Shown piece after piece: positions 11,521 through 22,455 of a stretch of 64,000 nucleotides of DNA. Position 1 is the stretch's first letter, and each line of letters opens with the position of its first letter. Under the pieces are notes generated by a model. The model saw only the letters and a program-made list of their open reading frames with translations, did not search any database and was not told the DNA's origin. A program made the position numbers and the translations under genes. The stretch spans positions 384,647-448,646 of the forward strand of contig KN832569.1 of assembly GCA_000827205.1 (NCBI GenBank). Direction: 5' to 3'. This DNA is from Plicaturopsis crispa FD-325 SS-3 (Eukaryota > Basidiomycota > Agaricomycetes > Amylocorticiales > Amylocorticiaceae).

Positions 11521-13292
11521 CTACAGGGTCAATCGCGGACTTGGGCTCACTTGGGCCACTTGCGTCTGCTGGCCAAGTCAAAAAGTGCCCCAGAGGGCCA
11601 AGTCGACAAGAACGAAATAAATTTATTTCCCTCATATTCATTTTATCTGTGACATGGCGACTATCTAGTACAGTGGTCTCGCAGTGTATGGATAGGCTTC
11701 AAAGGACCCCAAAAATATGCAGGGAATCGAGAGGACGACTCGGAGCTCACTCCCTATGCAGGCGAGCCGACACCCGCAAGATAGCAACACCGTTGGACAT
11801 ACCTATGCATCACCTTTGATGCACCGTCGGTAATTCATGTGCCCCGCTTGTTAGTTGCGACCGTAGTAGTGTAAAGGCTTGTAAAGGATTGAAGTCCCGA
11901 GTAGGACTCGAAGATCTTGGGTTGTATGAGATATTGCATCGCAAAACTACAGCAGGGAGATGACTCACAATAAGATATGCGAGCACTCTATCAGCGAGCG
12001 TCGAGCGAGACCCCACCAGCGAGACGGAAACTAAAAGTGTTGTCGTGGGTCGTCGGCAAAGGTTGGGAGAAAGGGTGACGAGATGAGGCCTGAGGACGGG
12101 AGGAAGGAGGAGGAGGAGCGGCGCGAGCTAGTCGTCAAATCGTGGGAGAGCCTTGTTCGCTTCCTTCAACGCTCTGCGCCACTAGTCTGCGCTCAAGTTT
12201 CAACGTCTTCGCTGTCGCTCTTCCCCTCTCGATTCATTCCTTCCTGCTGCCTCGTCGTTCGTCTCAGCCCAAACCTCAAGAGCATGGAGAACGGAGCACA
12301 TCTGGGGCGAGCCGCGAGCACGACTTGAATGTCAAAATGCGCTTGCCATCCCACTATCGACCAATCCTGACGAATGGATCGCAGTTGAGTCTTGCGGGAC
12401 GACTTTACTTGAGTTTACACACTCACGCACCCTCATAGGCGTCATAGACACGACCATAGAGCTTGAGGTTGCTTTGGAAGCTACCACAGGGTCCAGAGCA
12501 ACCACAGAGCTTCTTGCCGCGCGTTTCCTCGCGCTCGTCGCACAATCGCACACAAGCCCCACGACGAACCCCAATCCACTGCCGCACGCACCGTGTTCCT
12601 CCCAAACGTCTACACGTACGTCATCAACAACTCTCTTGTGTCAAAAGATGTTCACTCATTAGCGGCTATTGACGCGCCGGACGTACGCAACACCGCCATT
12701 TTCACACCTTATTTGCGGACGCAGCCACCCTGGAGGACGTCAATGTAGCAAACCTCCTGCATGCACATCAGTCTGCGCTACTTGCGGCTGCGGCCAAGCG
12801 TGACGCATCGATCACTGATTTTTGTTCTAACCGCCAGACAAACAAGTCTAGTTCGACCACCCGCAGGCGCTGTACGACGAGAGGTGGCGCACTGGGCGCG
12901 TTCCATAGTGAACGGTACATTTCCTCTCCGCATTTTTCCTCCCCAAAGCTAAATCTGAATCCCAAGCAAGCGGCATAATAACTACCAAATGCTGTTTTCT
13001 AATCCATTTTGAATGCGCATATTTACCGTACTCACGGACTGTGTCCCTCCTTGTAGCCATCTCTGAGGCCCGGTACGCGGTGTGTTTTTCCGCATTTCAT
13101 ATGTAATGTAAAATGTACTTGTCGTGTCTGGTGCACTTGGGCACTTGGCGCAACAAAATGGCAAGCAATAAATATTCGTCTGGCCCTAAAAACGACCTAG
13201 CTGGGGCTCTTGTCAACTTGGGCACTTGGGCTCTTGTACAAGACTGTACAATCTTGTACAAGAGGCTCAAGTGAGCCCAAGTAGATCTGTAG
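11521..13292. mobile_element. Decayed element bounded by inverted repeats, possibly a non-autonomous DNA transposon
   Basis: The 15-bp acttgggctcacttg at 11539-11553 recurs as a perfect inverted copy at 13268-13282. Outside them lie ctacag (11521-11526) and its complement ctgtag (13287-13292). Near both ends the motif cacttgggc recurs (about 11548, 13134 and 13222), like the subterminal repeats that transposases bind in hAT- or CACTA-type elements. A palindromic stretch with two cttgtacaag units sits at 13231-13262. I find no convincing target-site duplication and no recognisable transposase. The inside holds a broken coding relic (about 12329-12870). Family assignment is not possible by eye; a chance or recombination-derived inverted repeat remains an alternative. 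Confidence 0.35.
12329..12870 (+). pseudogene. Broken coding relic of unknown identity
   Basis: Three stretches in different plus-strand frames read like protein: one with NPDEWIAVESCGTTLLEFTH and GVIDTTIELEVALEATTGSR; one with FLPNVYTYVINNSLVSKDVH and RNTAIFTPYLRT; and one with ATLEDVNVANLLHAHQSALL. They follow each other closely, which suggests one ancestral gene broken in a few places. I do not recognise the family. It lies inside the inverted-repeat pair at 11521/13292, so it may be cargo or the remains of the element's own gene. Confidence 0.3.
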
Positions 13293-13437
13293 AAAACCTG
13301 ATGCGGAGGACGCGATTGAGCAGGCAGCGGCTTGATGCGGCATCTCCCGGCTTGAGATTTTTTGGTCGTGTTTGGCTCAAAACGTGATGTGCCGAAGCTC
13401 GGCGACCGACCCATCAGTAAGGAGGCGCGTCGGAAAG

Positions 13438-13509
13438 CAGACGTCAGACAAGGATATCCGAGCCCGCGAGGTTGAAGGAATTGTTTCGACGGATGCTAAG
13501 GGAGACTAC
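13438..13509 (+). repeat. Dispersed repeat, copy A
   Basis: The core gtcagacaaggatatccgag is followed by gaggttgaaggaattgt and gggagactac. The same order occurs on the minus strand at 36555-36621 and, more diverged, at 10320-10372. The segment could encode SDKDIRAREVEGIV, and copy B encodes the similar SDKDIRACEVQGIV, so the repeat may derive from an exon rather than from a transposon end. Confidence 0.5.
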
Positions 13510-13885
13510 ATAACGGGCCACGGCTGCTCTCGGCTGCTCTGTCTCTGTTTATAGTAAGTATAGTACTGACTTCTCTGCCAAAGGCTGGACAACCTGAGCG
13601 CCCATACAGCGCCCATCCACTATCATCTACGAGATCCGCAATCTGAGAGTCAAGTCAAAAATCGAGTGTGGGATCCAAGTGGGATCTGATAAAGACGCAG
13701 CCCTCGAGTACGAGTACGTCGATACGCCTAATCTCTTATCCCGGTCCGCCCGTACTAGTATCGTCACTCGTGGCACCATTTTCAGAGTGCGACTCAAGTG
13801 CGACTACTTCGTTATACACCGACTCAAGTTGTATCTCCTCTTTCAGCCACAAACTCTTTGCCACAGCTTGCCTTTCGACTCGTCG

Positions 13886-15398
13886 ATGGCCCAGCAATCG
13901 GTGTACAGTCTTCCGCCACCGCAACCGCCATGTCAGTCCCCGATACGCTGCGCGGTGTGCCGCTACCTCACAAGCAATGCAAGTCCGACACTCGACAAAG
14001 TACTTAAATCTTTCAGACATAATCCGTCTACCTTATCTGTTAACATTCAATGACAGACCCGCATACACCCGATAGATGTTTATCGTCTTTGGGACATGGT
14101 AACCACCAATCCAGAAGCCAACCACCGAACAATGTTGTGGCGGATGGTCCAACCTTTCATAGTTTCTAAAGGTTACACTCTAGAGCCTTCAGCACTTCCG
14201 GACGAAGACCCGGTCATTGTTGAAAACGGATGGGTTAGGACTCGACTCGCTCATATGGTAAGCTTCGCATCCGACAATCTCGTCCAAAATCAACGTGCTG
14301 AAACAACTTAATAGCTCAGTGCTTTGTCGCGACCCGCTATTTCGAACAGGACTGGCCGAGTGGTATATATCAAGTCATTGAATACGTCCCATCCTGCTGC
14401 GCAAGAGTTCCCAGTATGGTATAGCTTGTGCTCGCGGACAGCGATGCAAGACCAGCGGAACCACACCGTACCTATGAGGCGTATCCTCTGGTACACGCCC
14501 GATTTCTCTCCCCACGGATACACCCCTCTCCCTGACGATACACGCGCGTTGGTCGTGACAAAAAAGTACGCAACCATGGCTGTGAGTATAGACTGCCTCA
14601 ATTTCATCGTGGTGCCACCCGACGTGCGCTCGTGTCTTGATTTGATCGAGCAGTTCTTTGAGGTTTGAAATTCACTCCGATTGGTTTCTAATCCAGGCTT
14701 ACTGACATACATACGCAGGGCCTTGAATTCATGCATTCCAGTGGTGTAGCGCACGGGGTATGTGGGTAATCTCTCATAGATCGCAGGGCAGGTTCTGATA
14801 TTCCAGGCACCAGGACCTTGGGCAGCATAATATCGTCCTCTCCAAGACCTCCAACGGAAGACTGCGTTATCTCTTTATCGATTTCGAGCTATCCTCTTAT
14901 CACCCTCTACCCCTTGTCAAGCCCATTCAGCATCGTGCATTCCGGGGAGTTAGCAATGCTGGTCCAGAGCATTCGACAGTAACTCCGTACGACCCATTCC
15001 CAAATGACATTTACGCCGCGGGTCTCTTCGTGCATTATGTGCTTCGGGCCAACGGTTACTTTCCCCACAAGGTTCGTGATGTATCCCCGGTGTTTTTCTT
15101 TCCGGATTGCTCATGATTAAGGAAGGCTTGGGACAACATACCCCGCATGGCGGAACTGGTGGAATGGATGCGGCAGGAAGATCCCGAACGACGACCCACT
15201 GCCTCACAAGTCCACCGCGAGATCACCGTACTGCAGGAAAGTCTCCCGGAACATGTTATGAGGATACCTATCCAGAGTAATTGAAGTCTTTTTCTGGAGC
15301 AAGTTACACGAGGCTCACAACTCCTCCTAGGCAGCACAGACCGGGTCTCTGCGGAGGAAGTGCCGTCATTTGCTCAGACTGTTGCCAGCTTGAGCTGA
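13886..15398 (+). CDS. PKL-type protein kinase-like gene, copy 3
   Basis: This copy is intact and shares the exon structure of the 5416 copy. It opens MAQQSVYSLPPPQPPCQSPI, then IDVYRLWDMVTTNPEANHRT, LSALSRPAISNRTGRVVYIK, ILWYTPDFSPHGYTPLP, GLEFMHSSGVAHG, DLGQHNIVLSKTSNGRLRY with LFIDFELSSYH, AWDNIPRMAELVEWMRQED, and ends SFAQTVASLS at 15396-15398. HGDLGQHN provides the catalytic Asp and Asn, and FIDFE sits at the DFG position. The protein has about 400 residues. Compared with copies 1 and 2 it is displaced by about 7 kb, with an unrelated minus-strand gene and a gene-poor stretch between. All introns keep frame with GT starts, and acceptors include AAG as well as CAG and TAG. The biochemical role is unknown. 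Confidence 0.75.
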
Positions 15399-15864
15399 AC
15401 ACCTCATTGCATGGCCTATGTTTGCGTGTCATCATGTGTCCCCCTTTCTCTTGTATGTTCACTGTAAGTTTGTATGCAAATACTCATGTCCAAAATTCAC
15501 AGTAGAGTGAACGATTGTCTCCACGATTATAAGGGGTTGCCTACGGGAGACTAAAAATTCACGTCTGTGTTCGCAACCTCATGATGCATTAGAGCAAGTC
15601 TGATAAGGTATATTATGAAGCAGAAGCTGGGGGAAGTCCGAGTCCCTAGGGCTACATTGCGTACGGGATATTGGGGGTGATGTGCTGCGTGAGGTAAAGC
15701 CTCTGAGTATGCCAAGAAATCGTGAATAAAAAGGAATTGTAAGAAAAGAGAGAAAACAAAACGAAAAAGACCAAGAAATGTAAATCTACCGTGTAGGTAT
15801 CGAGATCAGAGATTCCAGAGCGAGGGGGAGTGTCTCTGCGCACGCCGAGGATGAGCCCGAGCCG
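15399..15864. other. Intergenic between converging genes
   Basis: This is the 3' flank of PKL copy 3 and of the F-box gene. A/T-rich stretches near 15716-15785 may hold polyadenylation signals. No gene is seen. Confidence 0.4.
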
Positions 15865-17017
15865 CTATTTGGAAGGCTTAGAGGTAAGACTAACAAATTT
15901 CTGGGCCATCTCTTGCACCCAAAGATTGTGCCGCTCGCTGTCCGCGGTCGACGTTACCCACTCCCCGCCTACGCGCTTCCAGGTTTTGGTGCTGACGACA
16001 GACGTCATCGTGAAGTATTCTAGGCTCTTGGAGTGGTCGAGTATCTCGAGCATGGACTCCATCTCCTTTTCGTCGAAGCCCGGGAAGCGCAGGTTCCCGT
16101 TCACGACGGAGACGTCGCGCAACTCGTGGAGGTTGGACAGCAGGCTCGCGAGCCATTCGAGGACATGTGGCCATTCCTGCGATGGGGTAAGTTATGTGTC
16201 ATCGCAGGAGTGATAATGGGATACGTACGATGGCGTGTGTCGAGTTGGCATTCGACGTCACGGTGAGTTCTTCCAGAGAAGGCAGCGTGGTGGCGACTTG
16301 GCAAATCGACGTGCGGCGGAGGACGTGGATCGGGAGCGTCAGACGTAAGATGGGGCGCGTGGACAGGCTCAAGAGGGAGAGATCGAAGCTATGGTACGAC
16401 CGGGAGCCGATGTTCACATCGTGCACCTCAACATCGTATATGGGCCGTCCCGGGATCAGAATCCGCAGCCAGGACATGCTCGTCACGGACACTCTGCCGA
16501 GTTTGGACAGTGCAGACGGCTCGAACGGGTACAGTCCGATGATGATCGGGTGGGAGTGCAGGGTGACGCTCTCGAGCTCCGTCTGGCTGACCAGGAAATT
16601 CATGAGGTTGGAGTTGAAGCAGAAGCTCGTGCAGAACGTCTTGAGCTTGAACGTGCAGTTCCGCAGGACCCATGCCTTGTGGTCCCGATTTTGTATGTAA
16701 TTGTCCGCTGTTAGATCAAGGGCGCGCAGGGAGGGGAGGTGCTGGAGGGTGTCTGCGAGGAGGTGCATGGCCTCGTCGTTGGTCTTGGTTACGCCACCGA
16801 CTTCAAAGCGCCGCACCCTTGCCGCCAGCTGCGGCGAGTCGATGAGGGTCCGACAGACGGCGGCGCGGGGCAGGGTCCCGAAACGAAACGAGATTTCGCG
16901 GTAAAGGTTGTCGGCGGCATATTCGCGATACGTCTTGTTGACGCGGCAGATCGCTGGTAGGTCCGCCTTGTCGACATAGGTCAGGATGTCAATCAAGACG
17001 TCCTCGGGGACATACAT
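15865..17017 (-). CDS. F-box protein with leucine-rich C-terminal region
   Basis: The start chosen at 17017 gives MYVPEDVLIDILTYVDKADL followed by PAICRVNKTYREYAADNLYR. This is an F-box of about 40 residues, which normally binds Skp1 and makes the protein the substrate-recognition part of an SCF ubiquitin ligase. The rest has spaced LxxLxxL segments (HLPSLRALDLT, LPSLEELTVTSNA), typical of Agaricomycete F-box/LRR-like proteins. A single intron near 16168-16228 joins NANSTHAI to EWPHVLEWLASLLSNLHEL, and the frame then runs to a stop at 15865. A longer reading from 17095 is open, but gtgcga...tttag just upstream looks like an intron in the leader, so the shorter start is preferred. Substrate unknown. 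Confidence 0.75.
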
Positions 17018-17418
17018 GTCGAGCGAGCTCCTAAATCGTGTGTTAGCCGTGGTCACTGGACATGTTTTGGAAGGCATCGCACCTGGCTTGCACACCTTCG
17101 ATGAATCGATACCAGTCGTTTCAGTTCCTCCTCCACCGAGGCTACGCTAAACCTTGAGAACGTTCAAACCAAATTTGCAGGTGCTGGCAGTGAACAAGAA
17201 CATGATAAAAACTTCAGGAAGGAAGAATTTCAAAAGGACGTCCCAGAGACGCCGGTGCTCCGAAACGGAAGTCCAGACTCCTAAGATCCATCCCGAGATC
17301 AACGTGTTTTCGAGATTGGAAACTGACTCGAACAGCGCTCTACCACTAACCACCACCAGCTCGCGATTTTTCTTCATACTCCTAGCTAACACGGTATAGC
17401 AGCGCAGCAATAGCATTA

Positions 17419-18557
17419 ATGCCAGCTACTCGCGCGCAAGACGAATGGACCGTAGTGGGAAAGTCGTCGAAATCTACCCCACGTCCTGCACCGACCTCGC
17501 GCCGTGATCAAACCGCCCAGGCACAACCGGGAAAACGGGTGACTCTCGGGCCACGAGATAAACTTGGCGAAGGCGACTAGTACTCCTCGCTCGTTCTCAA
17601 TCTCCTCCCTGAAGATCTTGCCGCGGTCGCATTTGAACAAGTGCGCGCAGAGGTCCAATGGAATGTGATGCACCATCGTGCTCCGCATTATTCCTCCTCC
17701 TCTTGCTGTAATAGCTACTTGCTTACGGGAATTTACAGGCGGGGAAGTCCCCAGACGCGTTGCGGTGCAAGGCGAGGTCGCCGCAGATGGCAGGTGATAA
17801 TAATACGTCTCCTTCCCTCGTTTCCCGCACCTCATGCTTACAGTCCCGTAGTTTCCCCCTGTACCGCCATCCTGCCGACGAATCGCCCCCTCTCCTCCAC
17901 TGGTCGCCCACGGTCGCCCTCATCCGCGACCACGTGCAGAGGGTGCTGAACCACCCCGTCAACCACGTCCTCATCCAGCACTACCGCAGCGGGGCCGACT
18001 ACATCTCGGAGCACTCCGACAAGACCGTCGACGTCGTGCGGGGGTCGAATATCGTCAATGTCAGTCTCGGCGCGCAGCGCGTCATGACCCTCCGCGCCAA
18101 AAAAGACACTGTCTCTGTGAAGGATGGCGGCGATGAATTAACACCGCGCGCGGCGCAGCGCATTCCACTGCCCCGAAATTCGATGTTTGTCATGGGTCCG
18201 GAGACGAACCGGAAATGGCTGCACGGCGTCAACCACGATAAACGGCCTGCTAGCGTCAAGGGTGACGCCGAACAGTTCGCGGGCGGCGAGCGCATTAGCC
18301 TGACGTTCCGGCATATTGGCACCTTCCTCACCGCGGACGAGTCCCACATTTACGGCCAGGGTGCGACCGGCAAGACGAAGGAGACCGCGCGGCCGGTCGT
18401 GAATGGCGGCAAGCAGGGTGGGAGGCTGATATGGGCTTTCGGGAACGAAAATCACCAGAGCAACTTTGACTGGGACGCGAATTATGGGAGGGGCTTTGAT
18501 GTGCTGCACTTTTCTGTCCGTGACCTGGAGGAGGTAGGGGAGGATGAGAAAAAATGA
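17419..18557 (+). CDS. AlkB-like 2-oxoglutarate/Fe(II) dioxygenase with in-frame TAG in exon 1
   Basis: AlkB-type enzymes oxidatively remove methyl groups from nucleic acids. The start at 17419 (MPATRAQDEWTVVGKSSK) is followed by a linker, then YSSLVLNLLPEDLAAVAFEQ, GGEVPRRVAVQGEVA, PLYRHPADESPPLLHWSP and the core. Iron ligands are visible as H and D in SEHSDKTVD and H in RKWLHGVNHDK; the 2-oxoglutarate-binding arginines lie in ERISLTFRHIG. Introns are at 17678-17738 and 17794-17851. A TAG at 17578-17580 interrupts the frame between LGEGD and YSSLVLN. It disappears only if 17539-17580 (GT...TAG, 42 nt) is spliced out; 42 nt is very short and the removed residues (VTLGPRDKLGEGD) look like protein. 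The gene may be functional with a minimal intron, read through, or newly broken. Confidence 0.7.
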
Positions 18558-18764
18558 TCGGCGTGTACGAGTGCTGTGTTTTCGCATCCATCTGTTCGTG
18601 TTTTCGATGCATATCTTGTATTTTCTGTATCTTGCATATACTGTATCATTTTCTCTTTGACATCGAGTTGACTTTAAGATACGATGACATGAAGCCTCGC
18701 GCACGATACTGAGCCAGAATACTTGAAGCCGCGGCGACGCACTTCACTTCAATTTCGATCCGCC

Positions 18765-20253
18765 ATGTCCTCCTCATCCCCCGCAGCCTCAACTTCCAAG
18801 CTCCTCGTTCCTCTCCACGTATCCTACATCAAAGCCCTCGGCGAAGTAAGTACGCTCTTACCTCTCCCTCCTCCCCTCTCAATTCCCCAATAACCACCAA
18901 AATAACATCTAGGCAAAGGATGACCTCGCCTACCACCTAACCGCGCATCTGCGCATGAACGCCATCTACTGGGGGCTCACCGCGCTGTGCGTCATGGACG
19001 CGAAGGACACGCTGGACAGGGAGGAGACGATCGCGTTCGTGATGAGCTGCTGGGACGATGAGGCGGGTGGGTGCGTTTCGTCCGTCCTCCCTCCCTCTGC
19101 GTCCGCGTCACATTTGAGCGTATACTATGTGCATGTGGATGTCTCGCGACTGACTGACATTTTTTTGTGGGTGGGTGAAAATAGGCGCATTTGGTGCACA
19201 CCCGGAGCATGACGCACATATACTTGCGACGCTGAGCGCGATCCAGATTTTGGTTATACAGGATGCACTGGACAGGGTGGATATCCCGCGCGTCGTTTCC
19301 TGTGCGTCCCCTTCCCCTCCCCCCTCTTCTATATACCCGCCATTCATCTCCCTGGGGCCTTGCAGTTATCCTGTCACTCCACCGCCCCTCTGGCGTATTC
19401 GCCGGCGACGCGTTCGGCGAGACCGACACGCGCTTCCTGTACTGCGCCGTCTCAGCGCTCTCGCTCCTCGGTTCCCTGTCGGCGCTTTCAAAGGACGCGA
19501 GGCAGCGCACGATCGACTATGTCGTCCAGTGTAAAAACTTTGATGGGGGCTTTGGGAATAGGATCGGCGCGGAGAGCCATGCCGGGCAAGGTGCGTTGCA
19601 GCGTGCGATGTAATTACAAGGATGAGCGTTGATGTGGGGTGCTGATTTGCCCAGTGTGGGTGTGCGTGGCTGCGTTGGCTATCTTGGATGCGAGGGATAA
19701 AGTTGACGACGACACGCTTGGCTGGTGGCTCGCCGAGAGACAACTCCCCAACGGCGGACTCAACGGGCGCCCGGAAAAGCTCGAAGACGTGCGTGCTCCT
19801 CATCTACAAACCTGCCATTGATTAACCAGCTTGAAATTGCAGGTCTGCTACAGCCACTGGGTACTCTCCAGTCTGTCCATACTGAACAAGCTACACTGGA
19901 TCGACGCCGACAAACTAGAAGCATTCATCCTATCAGCCCAGGTACTTGCGCTCCAGGTTACACTACCCGTAACACACCTGACGCAGGCGCACTAGGATCC
20001 CGAGCACGGCGGCATTGCCGACAGACCCGACAACGTCGTCGACGTGTTCCATACATTCTTCGGTGTTGCAGGTGCGTCTCCTTCCTTTCTCCACGGTGTT
20101 TCGAAACGTGAGCTGATGGGTAAGACAGGGTTATCGCTACTGGGCTATCCGGGCCTGGTTGACCTCGACCCGGTGTACTGCATGCCTGCCGAGGTCATAG
20201 CGAAAATGGGTCTGCGAAAAGGATGGGCAGCGATCGAGAGGAGGGATGCTTAA
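18765..20253 (+). CDS. BET2: Rab geranylgeranyltransferase beta subunit
   Basis: This is the catalytic beta subunit of type II geranylgeranyltransferase, which attaches geranylgeranyl groups to Rab GTPases so they can act on secretory membranes. Eight exons join in frame: [151 protein letters not shown]. Prenyltransferase repeats ([23 protein letters not shown]) are plain. The zinc ligands Asp and Cys (EDVCYSHW) and His (DVFHTFFG) are present. Length is about 330 residues, as usual for Bet2. The acceptor before DPEHGG must be the second of two AGs, because the first would give an immediate stop. The AlkB gene lies about 200 bp upstream on the same strand. Confidence 0.93.
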
Positions 20254-21126
20254 GACGCTCGCCTGCCGTGAGTGTATCTAGTGCTGTAGGGAGTAGGAAG
20301 GATATAAAGCTATGTGACCGATGTTTGTGCTCGTAGGTTGTATGATTTATGCACACGCTTTACCAGTTATGACTCGTCCATCCCCTTGAACCTCGCCTAC
20401 ACCTCCACGGTCCGGTACTGCTTTATCGCGGGCGTAGTACATTTCAGGATCTGATGACCCAAACCTAAGCCCCGCCATCAACGATTGCGACGTTTCTTTG
20501 TGCCAAAGATCCATATATATATGTAGGCGCTCTCATCAGTACACCCATACGCACCCACCCGCGCCCATAGCCTCCCCGGGAACAGCCACAGCCCCAGTCG
20601 ACGAGTCGGAGTCTCGGGATCTGGTTTTTGATCGAGGAAGAGGAGTCTTCTAATCTCATCAGATCTTATCTGGTCCGCACCCCAAATTTAGCAGCCCCGT
20701 CCCGCCTTGTTCGCACCTCGACGGCAGCCCAGTACTAGTCATAATTAACCTCGAGCTCCCCGACGCCTGCACTGCATCGGCGCGGCGCACCCTCTTATTC
20801 AGCAGCCTTGGTCCTCGTCCGTGTCCTGCTCCCTTTCCCCCCCGCCACCGCTTGATACAACGTGGATTGTGGACACAAGGCGCTTTGGCCAAAACGGGCA
20901 CTGGTCCACAAGAAATTTGGGAGAACAATAGGCGACGCTCGCGTGCGCACCGTCCAGTCCTTTAAAGCCCGCCCCTTTCCGCCCGACTACCGTTTAGCGC
21001 ATCTTGGTCTGCTACCACCACCATCCCCCACTGCCGTACAATCCCGCACCCACCGTACAATCCCGCACTCACCGTATAATCCCGCCCTCACCGTATAATC
21101 CCGCCCTCGTCTACTAGCGACTCGCC
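20254..21126. other. Intergenic
   Basis: This is the 3' flank of BET2 and the 5' flank of the next plus-strand gene. Apart from the 19-bp tandem repeat at 21035-21110 nothing is recognised. Confidence 0.5.
21035..21110 (+). repeat. Four tandem copies of a 19-bp unit just upstream of a start codon
   Basis: The unit cgtacaatcccgcactcac repeats four times (21035, 21054, 21073, 21092), with C/T variation in cgta-y-aatcccgc. The last copy ends 16 bp before the ATG at 21127. It could be a promoter or leader element, or a minisatellite. Confidence 0.8.
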
Positions 21127-22455
21127 ATGTCTCTTGTACGCAGCAGGAGCGCTACGATTCCTTTTATCAACGCGCTGGTGAACGATATCGTTTCTGGCAC
21201 GCTCTCGTCCCCAGGCACCGATCGCACTCAGTCTAACGTCGCAGCGTCGCGGGCCCAGCCAGCGTCTCTCGTAGCTTCCCCATCCAACCCCTTCATCATC
21301 GACGCGTCGCAGCTCATGGCCGTCGACGAGCAGCACCCTGCGGGCGAATCATCTACCGTCAATACCACTACCGCGGTACGCGCCCCCCGCCCACTCACAT
21401 CGTAGGTAACCGTTAACTGACTATCCATTGCCCACCAGGAATCCACCAGCCAACCCCTCACAGACGCGCCCACCGAGGAATTCATCGCAGTAAAGCTCCC
21501 AACCCAACGCGAATGCATCCTCGCCGCCGCCTCCCTCGGGATCAAGATCCGTGACTACGCCTACCGCCCCAATTCGTCCCAGAAACCCGCCTCCGAGCAC
21601 GTCGTCCAAGCCGCGGACGTCAGCCCGCTCCACCCCGGCTACGGCCCGACCCCGTGGGCCGAATGCACCACCCGCGCACCGACGCTCTACGCCGCCGCCG
21701 CCGCCCTACACGCTATGGATTACTGGCGCAACTCGCGCCTCCGCTACGGCTCGGCGCTCGAGCCGGAGCTGTACTCCCGCCTGGTCGCAGCCGGGTGGAT
21801 CTCTTACGCCGCGCTGCTGCCCGTAGAGAAGAATAGGTTTAGGGCGTATAGGAAAGTCGAGGCGGCGCATTATCCGTGGGTGGTGCAGTTTGGTGAGAAG
21901 AAGCCGAGCATTGAGGAGAGGAAGAGGGTGTTGAGGAAGAAGCTGGGTATGAAGGAGGGGGAACCGGATCGGGCGTTCGATTTTGTGGATGTGGTGGAGG
22001 GCGGGGAGGAGGATGTCGTGATGGCGGGGCCGGTGAAGGAGGAGCCTACCCAGATTATCGAGGATGGCCCGTCCGCTAACCCCGCCGAGGTGGTTGAGCA
22101 GGATGCTCTTCCCGTCGCGGGACCTTCCACAGGCACCAAACGCCCCCGCGCCGACTCGACCTCCGCCCCTGACAGCCCTGCGCCCCCCGCTCCCTCTCAG
22201 GCCCTCGCGTCAGAGTCAGAGCCTCTCCCCGCCGAGCCGTCCCCTCGTCCCACTAAACGCCGCCGCATAACCGCACGCCCCGCTCCCACAGCCTCGACTA
22301 CCCGGCCACGCCGCGCGAGGCAGACTGGCGCCTCGACCCCGACTGCAAACGGGAGTGTCGCCTCCACTCCTCAACCCCGCAGGCGAACTCGTCCAGCCCC
22401 AGCTCCGTCCAGCCGGCGGCTGCGTTCGTCGATGGGCCATGGTGCAGGCTTGTAG
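21127..22455 (+). CDS. Unrecognised nuclear-looking protein
   Basis: The start MSLVRSRSATIPFINALVND is followed by one intron (donor at about 21376, acceptor just before GAATCCACC near 21439). A probable folded part has LPTQRECILAAASLGIKIRD, then SPLHPGYGPTPWAECTTRAP, ALHAMDYWRNSRLRYGSALE and FRAYRKVEAAHYPWVVQFGE. The C-terminal ~170 residues are acidic and then basic/proline-rich, with likely nuclear localisation patches (GTKRPRADS, RPTKRRRITARP, QPRRRTRP). There is no signal peptide or membrane segment. I do not recognise the family, which looks fungal-specific. The tail suggests a nuclear, perhaps chromatin-associated or transcription-associated role; that is inference. Confidence 0.65.

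Noticed and set aside
17147-17416. Minus-strand 89-codon frame with hydrophobic stretches
   Set aside because: No family pattern; it occupies the divergent promoter between the F-box and AlkB genes, and splice or start support is lacking.
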